DNA from: Parelaphostrongylus tenuis
Taxonomy: Eukaryota; Nematoda; Chromadorea; Rhabditida; Metastrongylidae
Assembly (NCBI GenBank): GCA_019055375.1
Contig: JAHQIW010000411.1
Location: 62,001 to 126,000 of the forward strand
Direction: 5' to 3'
Length of the DNA: 64,000 nt
Notes under the pieces: generated by a model
What the model saw: only the letters and a program-made list of their open reading frames with translations
Databases searched by the model: none
Told to the model about the DNA's origin: nothing
Program-made: the position numbers and the translations under genes
Part shown: positions 22,869-36,006 of the stretch, in pieces
How positions within the stretch are numbered: the stretch's first letter is position 1
Layout: each line of letters begins with the position of its first letter

Positions 22869-22997
22869 CTAAAAAAAAGACCATCTCTTGTTATGAAATC
22901 CAATATTTCTTGATACTAGCGGCACAATCCAGTCTTATATAGTACCAGATATCAGCAGTTCTCATCTGCAGGGTTATGATATGATTTCGCTCGATAT

Positions 22998-23303
22998 TTG
23001 AGGATGCTACCAACAACAGTTTGCGCTTTTGCAACGAGTGTTCATCGTACTTATTACGCAAGTATTTCGCCGTTAGAAATGGAAATTTTGCAAGAAATGC
23101 TTGATAAATCGAGAACACAACGAAAAAAATTAGAGCAGTTCTTACCTGGTAGTGGTTGCTTTATGTCCATAACCACCGGAATCGACCGATGGAAGCTCAT
23201 GAATGAGACTTACGAGGAAGCCGAAGTAAATGAAACATTGAGTATCATCGTGATTACGCGGAATAAGACGCGGCGAACAAGTCAGGACACGTTCAGGCTG
23301 TGA
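22998..23303 (+). CDS. Unrecognised 101-codon open frame
   Basis: This is an open frame from ATG with a protein-like composition (...EMEILQEMLDKSRTQRKKLE... and SGCFMSITTGIDRW). No family is recogn ised and no splice partners are evident. It could be an exon, a relic of a mobile element, or chance. It starts 130 bp beyond the possible 5' end of the GATA gene, on the opposite strand. Confidence 0.15.
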   Translation: MRMLPTTVCAFATSVHRTYYASISPLEMEILQEMLDKSRTQRKKLEQFLPGSGCFMSITTGIDRWKLMNETYEEAEVNETLSIIVITRNKTRRTSQDTFRL

Positions 23304-24029
23304 TCTTGGGAAAACAGGACTTCTCCACCCTTAAGCTCCGATGATTTCAACCTCAGACGCTGCTAATCACTTGCCATTTTTGCGGAAACTTCCTTCTCTT
23401 CTAAGAGGTCAACGTTTTTTATAGTTCAAGTTGTCCGCCTTCAAATGCTGATGAAAGCAATTTCGGTCAACAATAATATAGCAACAACCACGGTCACTTA
23501 GACCCTCAATTTTTCAGCGCTCTTCATTCTGCTGAACAGAATTTTTTATCTAGATTTTAAGCAGTTATTTCAAAGCACAAATCTTACAGAATCTGAGACT
23601 TTGCTTGGTTCCTAAAAAGCCCCTCTCTAGCACGTTGTAAAGCAGAAATAAAACTACCCTTACACACTCGATTTGCCTTGTTTGCTCAGTTAAAAGTCTG
23701 TGGATGGCTTTTTATTGCACTACACTAAGCTCATTCGGCAAATTCGAAGCTTCAACTTTGATCTCGAAAATGTTTTTATAGCGCACTGTAAGTACCGCAC
23801 CGAAAATAAAATTACGTTTCACATTCAAAGTTTTCTTTGCCCATAAGGGATATATATGCACAAAATGTACGCAAACTTGTAGAGAAAATCATGTTCTATC
23901 AGAGTGGTACAAAGGCCTGAATGTTACCGAAACAAGAAAGAAATGTGAAGAATGAAAATCGCGCGTCACTGACGATATCGATTATGTTGTGATTATGCAA
24001 GGATTGAAAAGACATCGTTCACGCTCACT

Positions 24030-24720
24030 GTGAGTTGTTCGTAGTAGTCTTGACGTTGTCAAATATATCAGCTCATGACGTCTCTGCCACAGAGCGGAGC
24101 GCTGAGAGGTCTGCTGAGTTAATAAGGTTAGCACGCAGTTTGGGTCCAGATAGTTGGTCAGCGGCTTCTTTGAAGGCTCGAATGCGGCTCATGCTGCTCT
24201 CCTCCTGCTCTCTGATACCTTCATGTTATTCTCCATGAAAGTCCAAGATTACACCTGCGAGGGTGGTATTCGTATTCAGAGGACCATCCACTTGACACTG
24301 CTGACCACTTCACTATAGTTTAGTGGACTGAATTTCATGCTTGTGGGTAGTCTGATCTTTGGCCCCGCTTCGCTGAGTTGCCTTGGCGTCATCCCTGCTT
24401 CAACGGCATTCCTTGGAAAGATGACGATGTTCATTCGCAAAACGACAGTTTGATGGGAATTTTCCATCATTACATATGTCGTTCTCGTCCCAATCGAGCA
24501 ACTTTCTCGTTCACTGCAGTGCGGCGATGAGCAGCCTTGCAATGTGCCGATGCTGTCGAACCTTCTTTTCCGATGGATTCGATGGGAGTCAATAGAAAGC
24601 TGTATTTTTTGGTGCAGTTCCGACAACAGTCTCACAGAGTCCATATGTAGGGCGAATCCACTCCTTGGCCGAGCGCTGATGGGGCTGCGTTCCTTACGAG
24701 CTATCAAATCGAGGTTTTTC
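24030..24720 (-). pseudogene. RTE-type reverse transcriptase relic
   Basis: The minus-strand frame shows MNIVIFPRNAVEAG followed by LRQ/RQLSEAGPKIRLPTS. This matches the RTE pattern (F)ADDIV(I/L)FS...EAE..L..LNE.GK.IGL, with the catalytic ADD replaced by RMN. Further along, AFKEAADQLSGPKLRANLIN and SALRSVAETS match the ..LKEATDQL.D..LRAHLFDS.VLPAL.YAAETW block. Upstream VRLLSELHQKIQLS corresponds to VRTLA.CY...TTRIQL. The catalytic residues are lost and the frame is broken. The longer open frame to 25208 upstream is not recognised. Confidence 0.7.
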
Positions 24721-25209
24721 ATGACCGACAGGTCGATGTTACTATTCCTATTATTCATTATCTTTTTTTCTTGAACCTGAGAAGCAACTGAATGCTTACG
24801 TCGCAGTATACTTAGTGACTGTAATTCATTTCTTTTGTTGTATTGTAAATCCACATAACACTCGCTCGTCTTTTGGTGGATAAGACAATGCAAATGCTCA
24901 GCAATGCATGAGATTTCTTCGGTGATTTTTCGGAGGAAGTCGATTTGAGTAAGCCGTTTACTGTCGGCGGCAACCACCAGCGAACGCCCGTAGTAATGTT
25001 TTGTCACGATTCCAGAGAGAGTTCCGAGCAGATTAATAACGAAATACCACTCTATGTTATTGAGGGCAGAACACTCCATGTGCTCAAAGGCAACTTCTTC
25101 CACCAACAGAACTGCTTCTGTGGTACAGGTATAACAAAATTGCTCCGTAAATCTGTTCAGAACAGATTGTCTTGGCGGATATCTCAATTTTAGCCGCTCA
25201 TTTCTCATG

Positions 25210-26190
25210 TGAGCAAGTCACTCACTACACTGCGAAAGCTCTAATGTAGGTGATTTCTAGTATATTAATTTGATGGTATTGAGTGCCACTCGACATTAAC
25301 TGATATATAGTTATAAGGCTACATCACTGTTGATAAAATAGTTTGATAAAAAAGCCCTTGTTAATCTAGGTTTTCTTGACACTGTGAAGGTTTACAAATC
25401 ATAATAGGAAACACACGTTATACTGCACACTTGAATTGCAGAAGTTTCTAAATCAATTTGTGGTTCCTTCTCATTAGGAGAGAACAAATGAAAAATCGTT
25501 CTCATTCATTGAATAAGAGCTTTTCATAGGGTTTTAGACACTGTTGGTTTTTCAGAACACCTCTCCTAATCAGAAAAAAAAACCCGATTTGAAGATATAC
25601 TTTCATTAATATTTACAAAGTGCACATGATTTAAGTCACAAACATCACTGGGAAATTAATGGCAAAGGAAGATAACATGTAACATCACATTTTGCTGAAA
25701 TTATGAAATATCTTCCGTGAAACAAAAGCCTCGGCTAATGAGAAGTGCTATGATAATCATAGTAATCAACAGATCGTTATGAGTGAGCTAAAGAACACAC
25801 AAGTTTTGATTTGCTAAACCCTTAGAAATATGTACAGTTTGATCGCCTGAAAATATTGAGGTGAGCTAGTAAGGAAAAATACACTATACAAAAAAACCAA
25901 ATATATTACATCACAGCACAACTTAGCCTCTTGCATACAATGATTCATTTCGGACTAAGTAAGAAGGATTTAGATATACAAGGAACGATCCCGACTACTT
26001 TTTACTGATTAGAATATGAAAAAAATTTACCGCTGTGGGGCACCCAAAGAGAAACTCTACTATTCACTGCTAAAAAACTAGAATATCTTCGGATTAAAGA
26101 TATTTCACACATGTTTTATTCCATTTTCTGTAGAGTTTTGATGAAAAACGTGGCAAAGGATCGTCTGGTATTGAATTCGTAGATCCTTGA
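25210..26190. other. Intergenic, no recognised gene
   Basis: AT-rich sequence without supported frames. A fragment at 25460-25575 (GAGAACAAATGAAAAATCG, CTCATTCATTGAATAAGAGC, CTTTTCATAGG) belongs to the dispersed repeat shared with 37685 and 57100. Confidence 0.5.
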
Positions 26191-26364
26191 GATGAACGCG
26201 GCGTTAATATTGGATAGTCGAACTAAATACATTGTTCGTTATATTAACGTGTATTCTCAGAGACTACAACTATTTACTTACTGTTTGATGATTTATATGT
26301 ATAGATCTACACATACGTATACGCATATATGTATATACATAGCATCCGTCATCACAAGTATTTT

Positions 26365-26585
26365 AGTGTGCGGATCGCAGTACTTCTAGCATTCGTTTCG
26401 TTCTTCGTCTTCTTCTTGAACGACGTAGAATACTGGTCGAGCATGCTTCCATGCAATCTTGTGGATAGCCTGGCTGTGGCGTTCCATAGGGCGTTCTTGT
26501 TGACTGTCCGATATTGTTGGGGGTTGGAGCTCGGCTCCACGCGCGCCGCGACGACCATCACATCCACTCGGCCACGGCGTTCATC
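26365..26585 (-). repeat. SINE family 2 copy
   Basis: The minus-strand head GTGGCCGAGTGGATGTGATG is followed by GTCGTCGCGGCGCGCGTGGA, GAACGCCCTATGGAACGCCA, CAGCCAGGCTATCCACAAGA and TTGCATGGAAGCATGCTCGA. The tail is CCAGTATTCTACGTCGTTCA, AGAAGAAGACG and AACGAATGCTAGAAGTACTG. One of the two best-preserved copies; consensus GGCCGAGTGG resembles tRNA-Leu/Ser. Confidence 0.8.
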
Positions 26586-26825
26586 ATATTTATATATATA
26601 TAATATATACCTATATTACCTATATATATACATATATATGTATATAAACATATGCGTGCATACATGTATATATATATTGCATACATATGTATACACATAC
26701 GTATATATACATGTATATGTACGTACATACATGTATACATATACGTGCACATATATATATATATATATATATACTATATATCATATGCACATGTGTATAC
26801 ATAAGTATACATATCTATGTGTTAA
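26583..26825. repeat. CATATA/TATGTA microsatellite
   Basis: About 240 bp of alternating purine-pyrimidine ATATAC/ATGTAT repeats with a pure AT run near 26750-26772. It directly abuts the head of the family 2 SINE. The open frames that cross it are repeat artefacts. Confidence 0.9.
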
Positions 26826-27179
26826 TTAATTTTGTTGTTAAAATTTATCTATAAATAAGTGCACATGTATCTGCATTACGATTTTAACGGTATGTTACGG
26901 TGTGAAATTTAATCACTGGAGTGACGAGATACGAGCAAAACTTAGAAACTTGTACTCCCGTGTCATAGACTCGAACTACAGTTGCGCTTTTCCGAAGCAG
27001 CACGCTTACACAACACCATCACGGTCCTCGATCTACGTCTCTTAGTCACGTTTCAACTTATTCGATGGCTATTAGCAATAAACCGCAAACGAGATGTCAG
27101 ATTATATTTTTGAGCGCATAATACAATGTGAAATATAACCATCGGAATGCTGACATCCATCTCATCGACTTTTTTCAAA

Positions 27180-27640
27180 CCTCGCTATAAACATTCAATA
27201 TAGTCTATGAGAAAATGGCTTACCGAGGTTATTACGTCAGAGCGCAAGTAGGTTTCGGAGGTGTCGCCTTCTTCATCACTGACCTAGCCCCCCCCCCCCC
27301 CCCCCCTTTCCCCAACTGAACCCCACTTTATGGCAGGGGTGGCAAGACGTTTTTTACGGTGATAGCACAAGATATTGTGTTTATCAGCATTACCCGTAAT
27401 CCATTGAATAACTGAAAAATGGTGATAATGCGTCATCATGTGTTACCATCATAAACGTCTCCCTATCCTTGTTATGAAACGGGGTTCAGTCTGCAGGCGT
27501 GGGCCACTAATGAAGCGGGTGACACTGCCACATCATACGTATGGCCTAGACGCAACAACCACAAATGGCTTTGAACGTCCTTACAGACTATACGTAATGC
27601 TGACATACTAAGAAAACTTGGAACTTTCAGCAATATTGCA
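27180..27640. mobile_element. Inverted-repeat element with degenerate hammerhead motifs at both ends
   Basis: The left arm (minus strand, 27225-27290) reads GGTCA, GTGATGA, a stem-loop AGG...CCT, CCGAAACC, then TGACG pairing back. The right arm (plus strand, 27497-27545) reads GGGCCA, CTAATGA, AGCGGGTGACACTGCC, then TACGTATGGCC. Outer flanks ACATTCAATATAGTCTATG and CAGACTATACGTAATGC are also inverted. Core bases are mutated (GTGATGA; CTAATGA and loss of GAAA), so both look dead. A 19-base C run (27288-27306) lies beside the left arm. Confidence 0.55.
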
Positions 27641-28029
27641 TATCTTGAAAAAAAAAGCAATTCTGATACTTTACTTAGTTTTTCAAAGAAGGTTTTTAAA
27701 TGCACTGTAGTTGCGAATAGTGTTTCTTTTGACTTCTAGAAATCACTCAATAGCTCATTTTCTGCAGATTTTAGAACTAGGCTTGAATTTTTAGAAAGAT
27801 TTTCTTCAATCGCGCCCATTCGAGACAACAGCGGAAGTCGCACATCACAGCGCAATACGACAAGCGCGCAATTTTTGTTAGTTACGGATTATCTCTATTT
27901 TGAGAAAATTTTCCAAGTTTTACGTTAGAGAGTTGTGAAGAAACTTCGTTATATCGTTCCATAGGTATTAGCAGTTTATGTGAAAATCCGTCTCGTCAAG
28001 TATTTTTTGAACGTCGTTTTAAACGTTCA

Positions 28030-28330
28030 GTACAATCTGTAACAATGTTCAGAGCCTCTCCGAAGTTGGTAGCTCAGAGCCCTACGTACATTTTGGCGGT
28101 CTCGCCCTCTACTTCATCACTGGCGCCCCGCACTGAATCCTGCTTGATAACAGGGAGGAGAAGACGTTATTTATGGTGATAAAACGTATTGTGTTATCAC
28201 CATTCCCACTGATGCAGTGGGGCGACACTGCCAAAACATGCACAAAACTCTGATGTAACAATTTCGTTAAGGCTTCAAAATTCCTCAACAGACTATATAG
28301 AATGGTGACATATGAGCAAAACTTGGAGCC
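28030..28330. mobile_element. Second copy of the same inverted-repeat element
   Basis: The left arm (28070-28130, minus strand) contains GTGATGA and GGGCGAGACCGCC. The right arm (28200-28245, plus strand) contains CCCACTGATGCAGTGGGG and CGACACTGCCAAAACATGC. The middle (GAAGACGTTATTTATGGTGA TAAAAC) is shared with 27345-27380. Flanks AACGTTCAGTACAATCTGTA and CAGACTATATAGAATGGTGA are inverted. Both catalytic cores are mutated. Confidence 0.5.
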
Positions 28331-29225
28331 TACCACATAAACACATAGTGGCGGTTTGAGTCCATGACACAAATCATAAGCCTTCCAATTTTGCTCTTTT
28401 GTCAGCATCCTTGTGTTTATCTTCAGTGGAGTATGCAAAATAAAGGCATTATAGTAATCTAGATGATCTATATTCTTTTTTTTTATACTAAAACACAGAA
28501 CTGGCACTAGTGTTGACTTATAAGAGTTAATAATGTCTGAAAGAGATGGGCTATATTTATAATGCTAACATATAGAATGCAACCGACAGCAAAATTTTCA
28601 GTGGTGTTTTTTCCGCTATAAATGAAAAGTTACTCTGAAATAGCAAACTCATAAAGCATTCAATGTTCGTATGCTGAAATACGTCGAGGTGACACGTCCC
28701 TTCTCTTACAAATTCCGATATTTTTTCAAATTTTCGAGATAAATTCATGGATCTGCGAAGAAAGTTTTCGTACGATTAACGTTGGATGTATTTTTTTATA
28801 CAGAGAGGGCAAGCATTTCAACTGCATGCAATTATAGCTGTAATTTGATAAAGATATTGTGATACCGAATATTAACTATGCTTGAGATGTCTCAAAACTC
28901 TCTTCAAACCTCGGCATCAGTTGGGATATGCAGCATTTCTAACAAGTTGTCCTTTAATTTAGAGAAAGGACAGTTCGTAAGATATTAAGCTTGACATGAA
29001 TTTCATCTCCGTATGCCTTTATCTCTTGTATTCTGGTCATTTTGAGGAAAGCATTCACTACATAGAAGTCAATTTTCACTGAGATACAAATATCAAAGTT
29101 CTGTCTCAACTTAGTTAGGAATTAGAGTTTGCGATTTCGCGAAATCTCTGATTGAACCTTAAATTTCTTCAGTCTTTATAAACAGATACTATTTCTGTTA
29201 CTGTTTGCGCATAATGACGACCAAC

Positions 29226-32200
29226 CTGTTTCCGTATACTGCCCGGAGCGCATCCCTTGATAATTCGGAATGGATTTGCACGTGGTGATGCAGAGCCGAT
29301 ACGTTGGACACCCAAAAGGTCACAAATCGCTTGAAGTTTTAGATCGCGTGCAGTCTGACGTCCCTAAAGAAAGCTATCATTTATTCTGAACGTATATTAA
29401 GAATTTTTCTAAGAGTAAGCAAACTGCCTTGGTGAGCCTTTGCTTCGCCGCCATGCATCGGATATGGTCATCGAACACAAAACGAGCAGTTAGCAAAGCT
29501 TTGACGCTTCTTAAATATCTGTTGGGTACTAAGAACAAATCTCAAATAACCTACTTATTATAAAATTAGGAACAGAACTCTGCTTATCTTCGCTTTAAGG
29601 ACAACAGAAATTTTAACTCAAAACTGTAATCAAACATTTTTGATTTCATCTCTTTCTAAGAATTTGTTCCGTTCCCCAAATGTGCTGGCCCCGGATATTT
29701 TTCCGTATTTCTTTTCAATTATAAATAAAGGACGACTGGTTCGACTATATTAGAACTATAAATGTTACTAAAAAAAACGAACCTGCTGACGAGTTGGCTG
29801 CCCTTCAACAACGACATGAAGTGATTTGCTGTCTGATGGATCACCGGTAATTTGTGTGTCCTGTACAAAAATCAAAAGACAGAATTACTTGATCCTTACA
29901 GATACACAGATGATTTGAACGTTCACGGCATTTTTTGAAGTTATCATTATTTCCGAAGCACTGTTGAAAGAACTAGTAAAAGTGTCATGTGCTCTTCCGC
30001 TATGACTTCAGTTCTGAAGATGTGTAAGTAACTAGGCCAACAGTAACTTTACGCACTTCCCAGTCATCTACTATTACGTCAACGAGCTCCCACATAAGCA
30101 AAGCAACTTAACAATCTGACGAGCAAAGCATACAGTATGGTTGATCATCGCAGTGAAATCAGTGCTTGTTTAGCAATCATTATTCAATTTAGACGCGATG
30201 AACCAATTTTTTTTGAGATCGCCGTTCTCATCTTCGCTTCACAAAACGGAAAAGGCTTTAAAAGGGATTGCGGGCTCAAAAAGGGTTAAAAACGGCGATT
30301 CATTTAGAAATATTAATAAATAAATATTTAGAAACGAATTGTATATTAGTTATTTATTTATCATTAACGAATTATTTATTTTGGATGGCTCGAACAGATG
30401 ATGCAAGGTAAACAGTAACCTTGATGCATAGTGGTTGGACGAAGATTATAAGGCTGCCTGTGATGGACAGCCTTAACAATGACTGGGCCTCTACGTAGAG
30501 TCATTCTTGTGAACGCAGTTCCAAGCTTCCGTTAAGTGCTGTTGCCACATCGAAGATATCACGTAGCATAGTACTTGGTGATATGTTCATAGCATTGACT
30601 ATTCTCGAGGATGATAGGCCTCCATTTATGTTTCCCACTTGAGAATTACTTATGTGATCATTCCAATGGGTTAGACGGTTTCTGCGACAACATAAGCGAA
30701 TGAATCTATTAGCAGTGCTTGCTACTGAGTGGCGTTTTCACTAATTCTGCCTCTATGTGAGAACTAAACTTATACCAATAGTAGTGGTATTCATACGAAA
30801 ATGCTCTCAATTTCTCTGCAGTCATGATAGATTGTCTCGAATAGAGAAGGTTCGTATGCCTAGTTCCGGCACAACTATAGACAACTATAAATCATGACAA
30901 GATCACACATCTGAAGAATATTTTATTGCTCCTCTTGAATATTCGAATTTTGCTTGTGTACCACAATAAAATATCACCGGTTCTTTTTTTGAGCTTTAAT
31001 AAATTCGATAAACTTACTTGTAACAATCCAACAAATCGAACGATAGCCCATCCTGCTTTCCGATTATCGGGTTCCACTAATATTAACTGTAACCGATCAG
31101 TGACGAGGAATCGCGAGAAGCGTTCATTCTTGACTACGACCACACACGACAGTAGATCCGAATTATCTGAGAAGAAATAAAGTAAAGAATGCAAAGTGCA
31201 AAAAAACACAAAACTCGAAGACCTCTTTTCTTTCAACTTTTGGTAGAGTCTCGACAAAAATAATATCTCACAGAATATTCGAGCAGAAACAACAGTCCTA
31301 AAAAAAGAAATGGCAACCAAACCCACTAAGATTGATGCAGTCGCCAACTTCTACAGCTACATTGTTGCCAACGTGAACTGGAAGTTCGGTTTCCACCTCG
31401 CCCAACATGTCTTTAGATAATTTGCGAATATGAAAGTAGAACTGGATGACCTACAACAACGCCTTTTTTCTGCTGTAAATCAAGTCATGCATTTTCCTTC
31501 TTCTACTTGCTTATTTACAAAATACTTTTCAACTTCTTACCGATCGAATCTTCTCCTCAAACCCGCTTGGAAGTCTTTTATTCAATGCTAACCCAGACAT
31601 AACAGTGTTGCATGGAGGCAAAAGCATTTCGTATCCGATAGTTTCGAGCTTAATGTGAGTTACCTAAATAATCAAGCTCATGGTCAGGAGAATTATGAAA
31701 AATACCGCACATTCCTTCATATGAGAATTCCAGACGCGTTGACGAACCTCAAACTCAGCATACTCATCTTCGAACCACTCTAGGAACAAATGTTCAGAAT
31801 TCACGTAAAGTCCTAGGCGATCGACCAAACACGCTATTGAGTGAGCTGCCTTTGTTCCAATAGACGAATGCATCTGGATGTTAATGATAACAAACGCGAT
31901 TGTGAACTGACAAGGGAGAAATAATCTCATCTGTCTTCTTTTCGAGATATTTCCACTACAAATATCATAAACATGTGGACAATATTATCTAAGAAGTAAA
32001 AAACATGCTGAATTTAGGAATTAAATTTGTCAGCTACCTCATCATGATCTACGACCATTAGTATCTGTCTCAGCACTAAACAAGCCAATTCGAGTGTTAT
32101 AGGACGAAGTCTGCTATCTTCATTTTCTGCAGCATCAATTATTGACAACAATGCATCAATAATTCGCTTATCACACGTTGCAGGCTCATCTGATATCTCC

Positions 32201-34198
32201 ACAGAAGATGCCTAAATCATATTGAAGTTTAGAGCATCAGAGATCACTTTCACCAAGCACCTTAAGCTCTGTAACATGCTCCATAAGTCTCTGATCAAAT
32301 CTATGGCTGACAAAACAGCCTTCAACCTATACATTAGACCGAGAACAAAGCATGTGCACGAGTGAACATGTGACATTATTAAAAAGGATAAAGCTCTCGC
32401 GTATCATCCTGAGGATGCGCCATGCACCGACTTTATTTTTTGACTTCGTTGAGTGACTATTGCATATCTGGCCTTACAATATCGCGGGCCTCCGCTGAAC
32501 AGTCATGCTGTTATCCCCAGTCAATCTAGACCTGTCTGTACCATACCGCCCAGAGGGTGATCTTGGTGAGCAATGACCGAGATCGACCATAGACGTCGTG
32601 TCGACCAAGCACCTATCATTGCGCCACATGCGCGAGATCGTCAATGAGTGACAATTACGAAGGAAATTAGGAATGAAGAGAAGACTGCTAAGCACATGTC
32701 TGGCAACTTATTAGAATATTCCTTTACAAAAGAGAGATAGAAATGCCAGCGCTCTGGTCACAACTGACTTAGGGTACGAAAGAAACAGTAACTCACGCTG
32801 ATAGGGGGCTCGCTCCTGGAACACGATGAGTCGGATGGCTTACTTTTTGGCGAATGAGGAAGATATGGAAATCTGGCAGCAGAGAGTAGCCTCCCAGCAT
32901 TACCTAGATCATTTTGTTTCTAGAAGCGTAGTAATGTAAATTAACAACAATCCAGAATATCAAACGAGAAAATCGTCTAGTGTGATTACGAGACAAACGT
33001 CGACAGCGAACATACCACAACGTCACGAATATAACTCAATACAAACTAAGGAACGATACACAACGTTATATGGGAAACTAACTCACTCTCTAAAAGTAGC
33101 ATATGAAGGTAATGCGCTGGATGAATTATGAAAAATGTAGTGTTAGTACGAACTGACGTTAAACTGATATCGAGAACAAACACGGGTTGGCAAGAAACTT
33201 CCCGAACTTTTTCGTTTTCTTAGAATATTTCCCATGCTTGTGTTTCTGTTTCCGCTATTGTTTAGAACAGCTTCTTGCGGTTATTCTCATATATAACACC
33301 TACATATTTGTTCTAAGATGGAACTGTTCCGATAGTAAAAACGACTGTTGATGCTATACGAGCATCCTTGCAAGCCAAAGTAGCACTTGAAACCTAAACG
33401 ATACTCGTGTAGCATCAGCAGTTGTTTTTGCTCTGGGGACAATTTCACTCTAGCAACAAATTCATAAGTGTTATATATCGAAATAACAACAGAAAGCGGT
33501 TCTAAACGATAGGAGGAACAAAAACTTAAATGCATGAAAAGTAACCAACAAAACGGAAAACTTTGGAAAAATTATTGCAAACCCAATGGACTTGAAAATA
33601 GTGCACAAATCTCAGTCACCTTTGTTCTGGAACATTGCGTAAATCAGCATCAGGGCATAAAACGACAAATAATCATCGTTCTTACTCGAATCAAACGCAC
33701 ATAATAGTGCTTCGTAAAAGACCCTAAATCTTGACAATTACTGCGAATAGACTGGTAAACAGTCAAATAATGAAGGGAGACGTCATTTTGCCAAGAATGA
33801 AGAATAGAACTGCTTGCTCACTACCAACCTTTCACCATTTCTTAATGGTCGCTTGATGTGTTGTAAGCTATAAACATCACCATTGCGAACCCACTGCGAC
33901 GTCAGAAGCCGAACATCTTCGAAAAGAAATGCCGACAGAATGTTTGTACTGTGCTACGATGAGAAATCACCTTCAAATGCACACACATACACATGTATAT
34001 ATACATATTCATGTATATGTATATATATATATATATGCATATACACGTAAATGCGTAAGTACATATATACGTGTATAAATGTATGTATACATCTACATAT
34101 ATACGTGCACTATACGCATCTGTACACATACGCTATACATGCATGTATATACTCATATATTCACATGTGTACACGCGCATATGTATGCATGTATGCAC

Positions 34199-34239
<41 letters not shown>

Positions 34240-35972
34240 GTACCTACATACATATGGGTATGTACATATCTTTAGTAACACAGAAAACCTGAGTATAAAG
34301 GTAACTTTTTCCTTTTGAAATCCCGTTGTATACAAGAAAAAACTAAACCTTAAAATACACGAGAATTCACAACAAAGGTAAACGAACCAACAAAAATTGA
34401 GCCAAGAAGAAAAAGCTGGACACTGGAGTGAGCAAAATCGCATGGTTGTCGAATCGCGGCGCAAGGCTGTTGAGAAGAATTGGAACCAGGAAACGATTCG
34501 AAAGCAAATCTGACAAGGGATCCGCTACAATGGCAACATCCAACAGTTCACCAATGTAATGGAGAAGATCGACGAGATCGTCGACCTGAAGATCTGCTTT
34601 CAATTGTACATTCTGACCAAACCCATTCTATAATCAAACACAATGACGACAAGGAAACAAGATGCAACGAACAGCTCTGTTGCGCATTTATCAAAGCTCT
34701 TCTAGAACTTTTGAAAACGTCATAAACTACACAAATAAATCACAAGCCTTTGTCTCTTCACGTTCTTACCTTGTCTCGTAACCTTTCCCTGTTGGCAATT
34801 ACATTTTCGGCAGACCGTATGAAAGTGTCAAGCTCGATCGCTTGTGCTACCAGATTATCAACCAACTCAAGTAGATATATCTGAATGGCATAGGAAATAA
34901 AACAGTCACAGGAACCAAACCAAGCTTAAACTTGGCTATTTGTGCTACGACAAATTTCAAGTTGACCATGATTTCTATCGCACTTCGACACGGTTGTTAA
35001 TTCGATTGTTATTTATTCAAAAGTATCTATTGATCCACAATATGATCAATCATGACCATTGGTATTCCACTTCCACTTGCTGGTCAAAGCCTGAATGCCT
35101 TCCTCTCAGAAATGGCGAGACTGCCGATCAAAGAAGTCGGTGAGATCATCTTTAAACTGGTTATGGTCTCTAGATTTTCTTCTCCCTATATACTGCTTCA
35201 GGGCGCAGAAGACACGATAATCCAATAGAGTAATATCAAAGCTAGAATGTGGATGTGGTACCGCGGCTCCGTCCAGTTGTTTGAAAATGTGGCGAGTCGA
35301 AGTTGCTATGCGAGATCGAGCGCTATGCTGGGGAAGGGCGACTCTAAGTCGTTCCGGAGGCTTCCCTCATACTTGCTGCTACCAACTAACGGACTTGCTC
35401 CCCGTATTCGACGGCACTGCTTGTTGTCGAGCAATTCCCAAAGCAGCATGACGAGACAATCTCAAATACTGAAAGCACAATCTTGCAAGTGTAACAGATG
35501 GGCTTTGATCAAACACTGAGCCCTTAGATTTTCAGTCAATTAACCCGCAGCGTGTATGCCCTTTTATACCCTCTGGCTGAAGCTACTAGAACATTCCCCA
35601 ACGTATCACGGCTTTATGGCAATAACCCGATTGGAAATCGAAAAAAAAAAACAGAATAAAACAGTGCGAAAGAAATTTTGCAACAACTCAAGATAAAATG
35701 GCGAAACCCAACCTTTGTTGCATTTCTTACAAAGCGCGTCATGGAGACATCGTCAACCCGAACGATATTTAACACAATATTTCGGACGGCAATACGCACC
35801 ATACTTTCTGTTGAGTCGAAGAATTTTAATGATTCAGTTAGAAGTGGAAACTCGTCCGTTGCCTAAAGTGCAGGTATATACATGTACAGATAGATATACA
35901 CGCACATATAGGTATACACACATATACATATGCATGTGCACAAACGTATACATGTAGATGTACGCACGTATT

Positions 35973-36006
<34 letters not shown>

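Noticed and set aside
24544..25193. Plus-strand open frames opposite the RTE relic.
   Set aside because: Shadows of the minus-strand RTE-related frame; no coding signal.
26329..26829. A 166-codon open frame and opposite-strand frames through the repeat.
   Set aside because: Tyr/Ile/Thr-rich translation of a CATATA microsatellite joined to a SINE; not a gene. The same applies to frames at 33902-34292 and 35715-36025.
27288..27306. Poly-C run as a regulatory or polypurine signal.
   Set aside because: It is a simple homopolymer beside a decayed element; nothing ties it to a gene.
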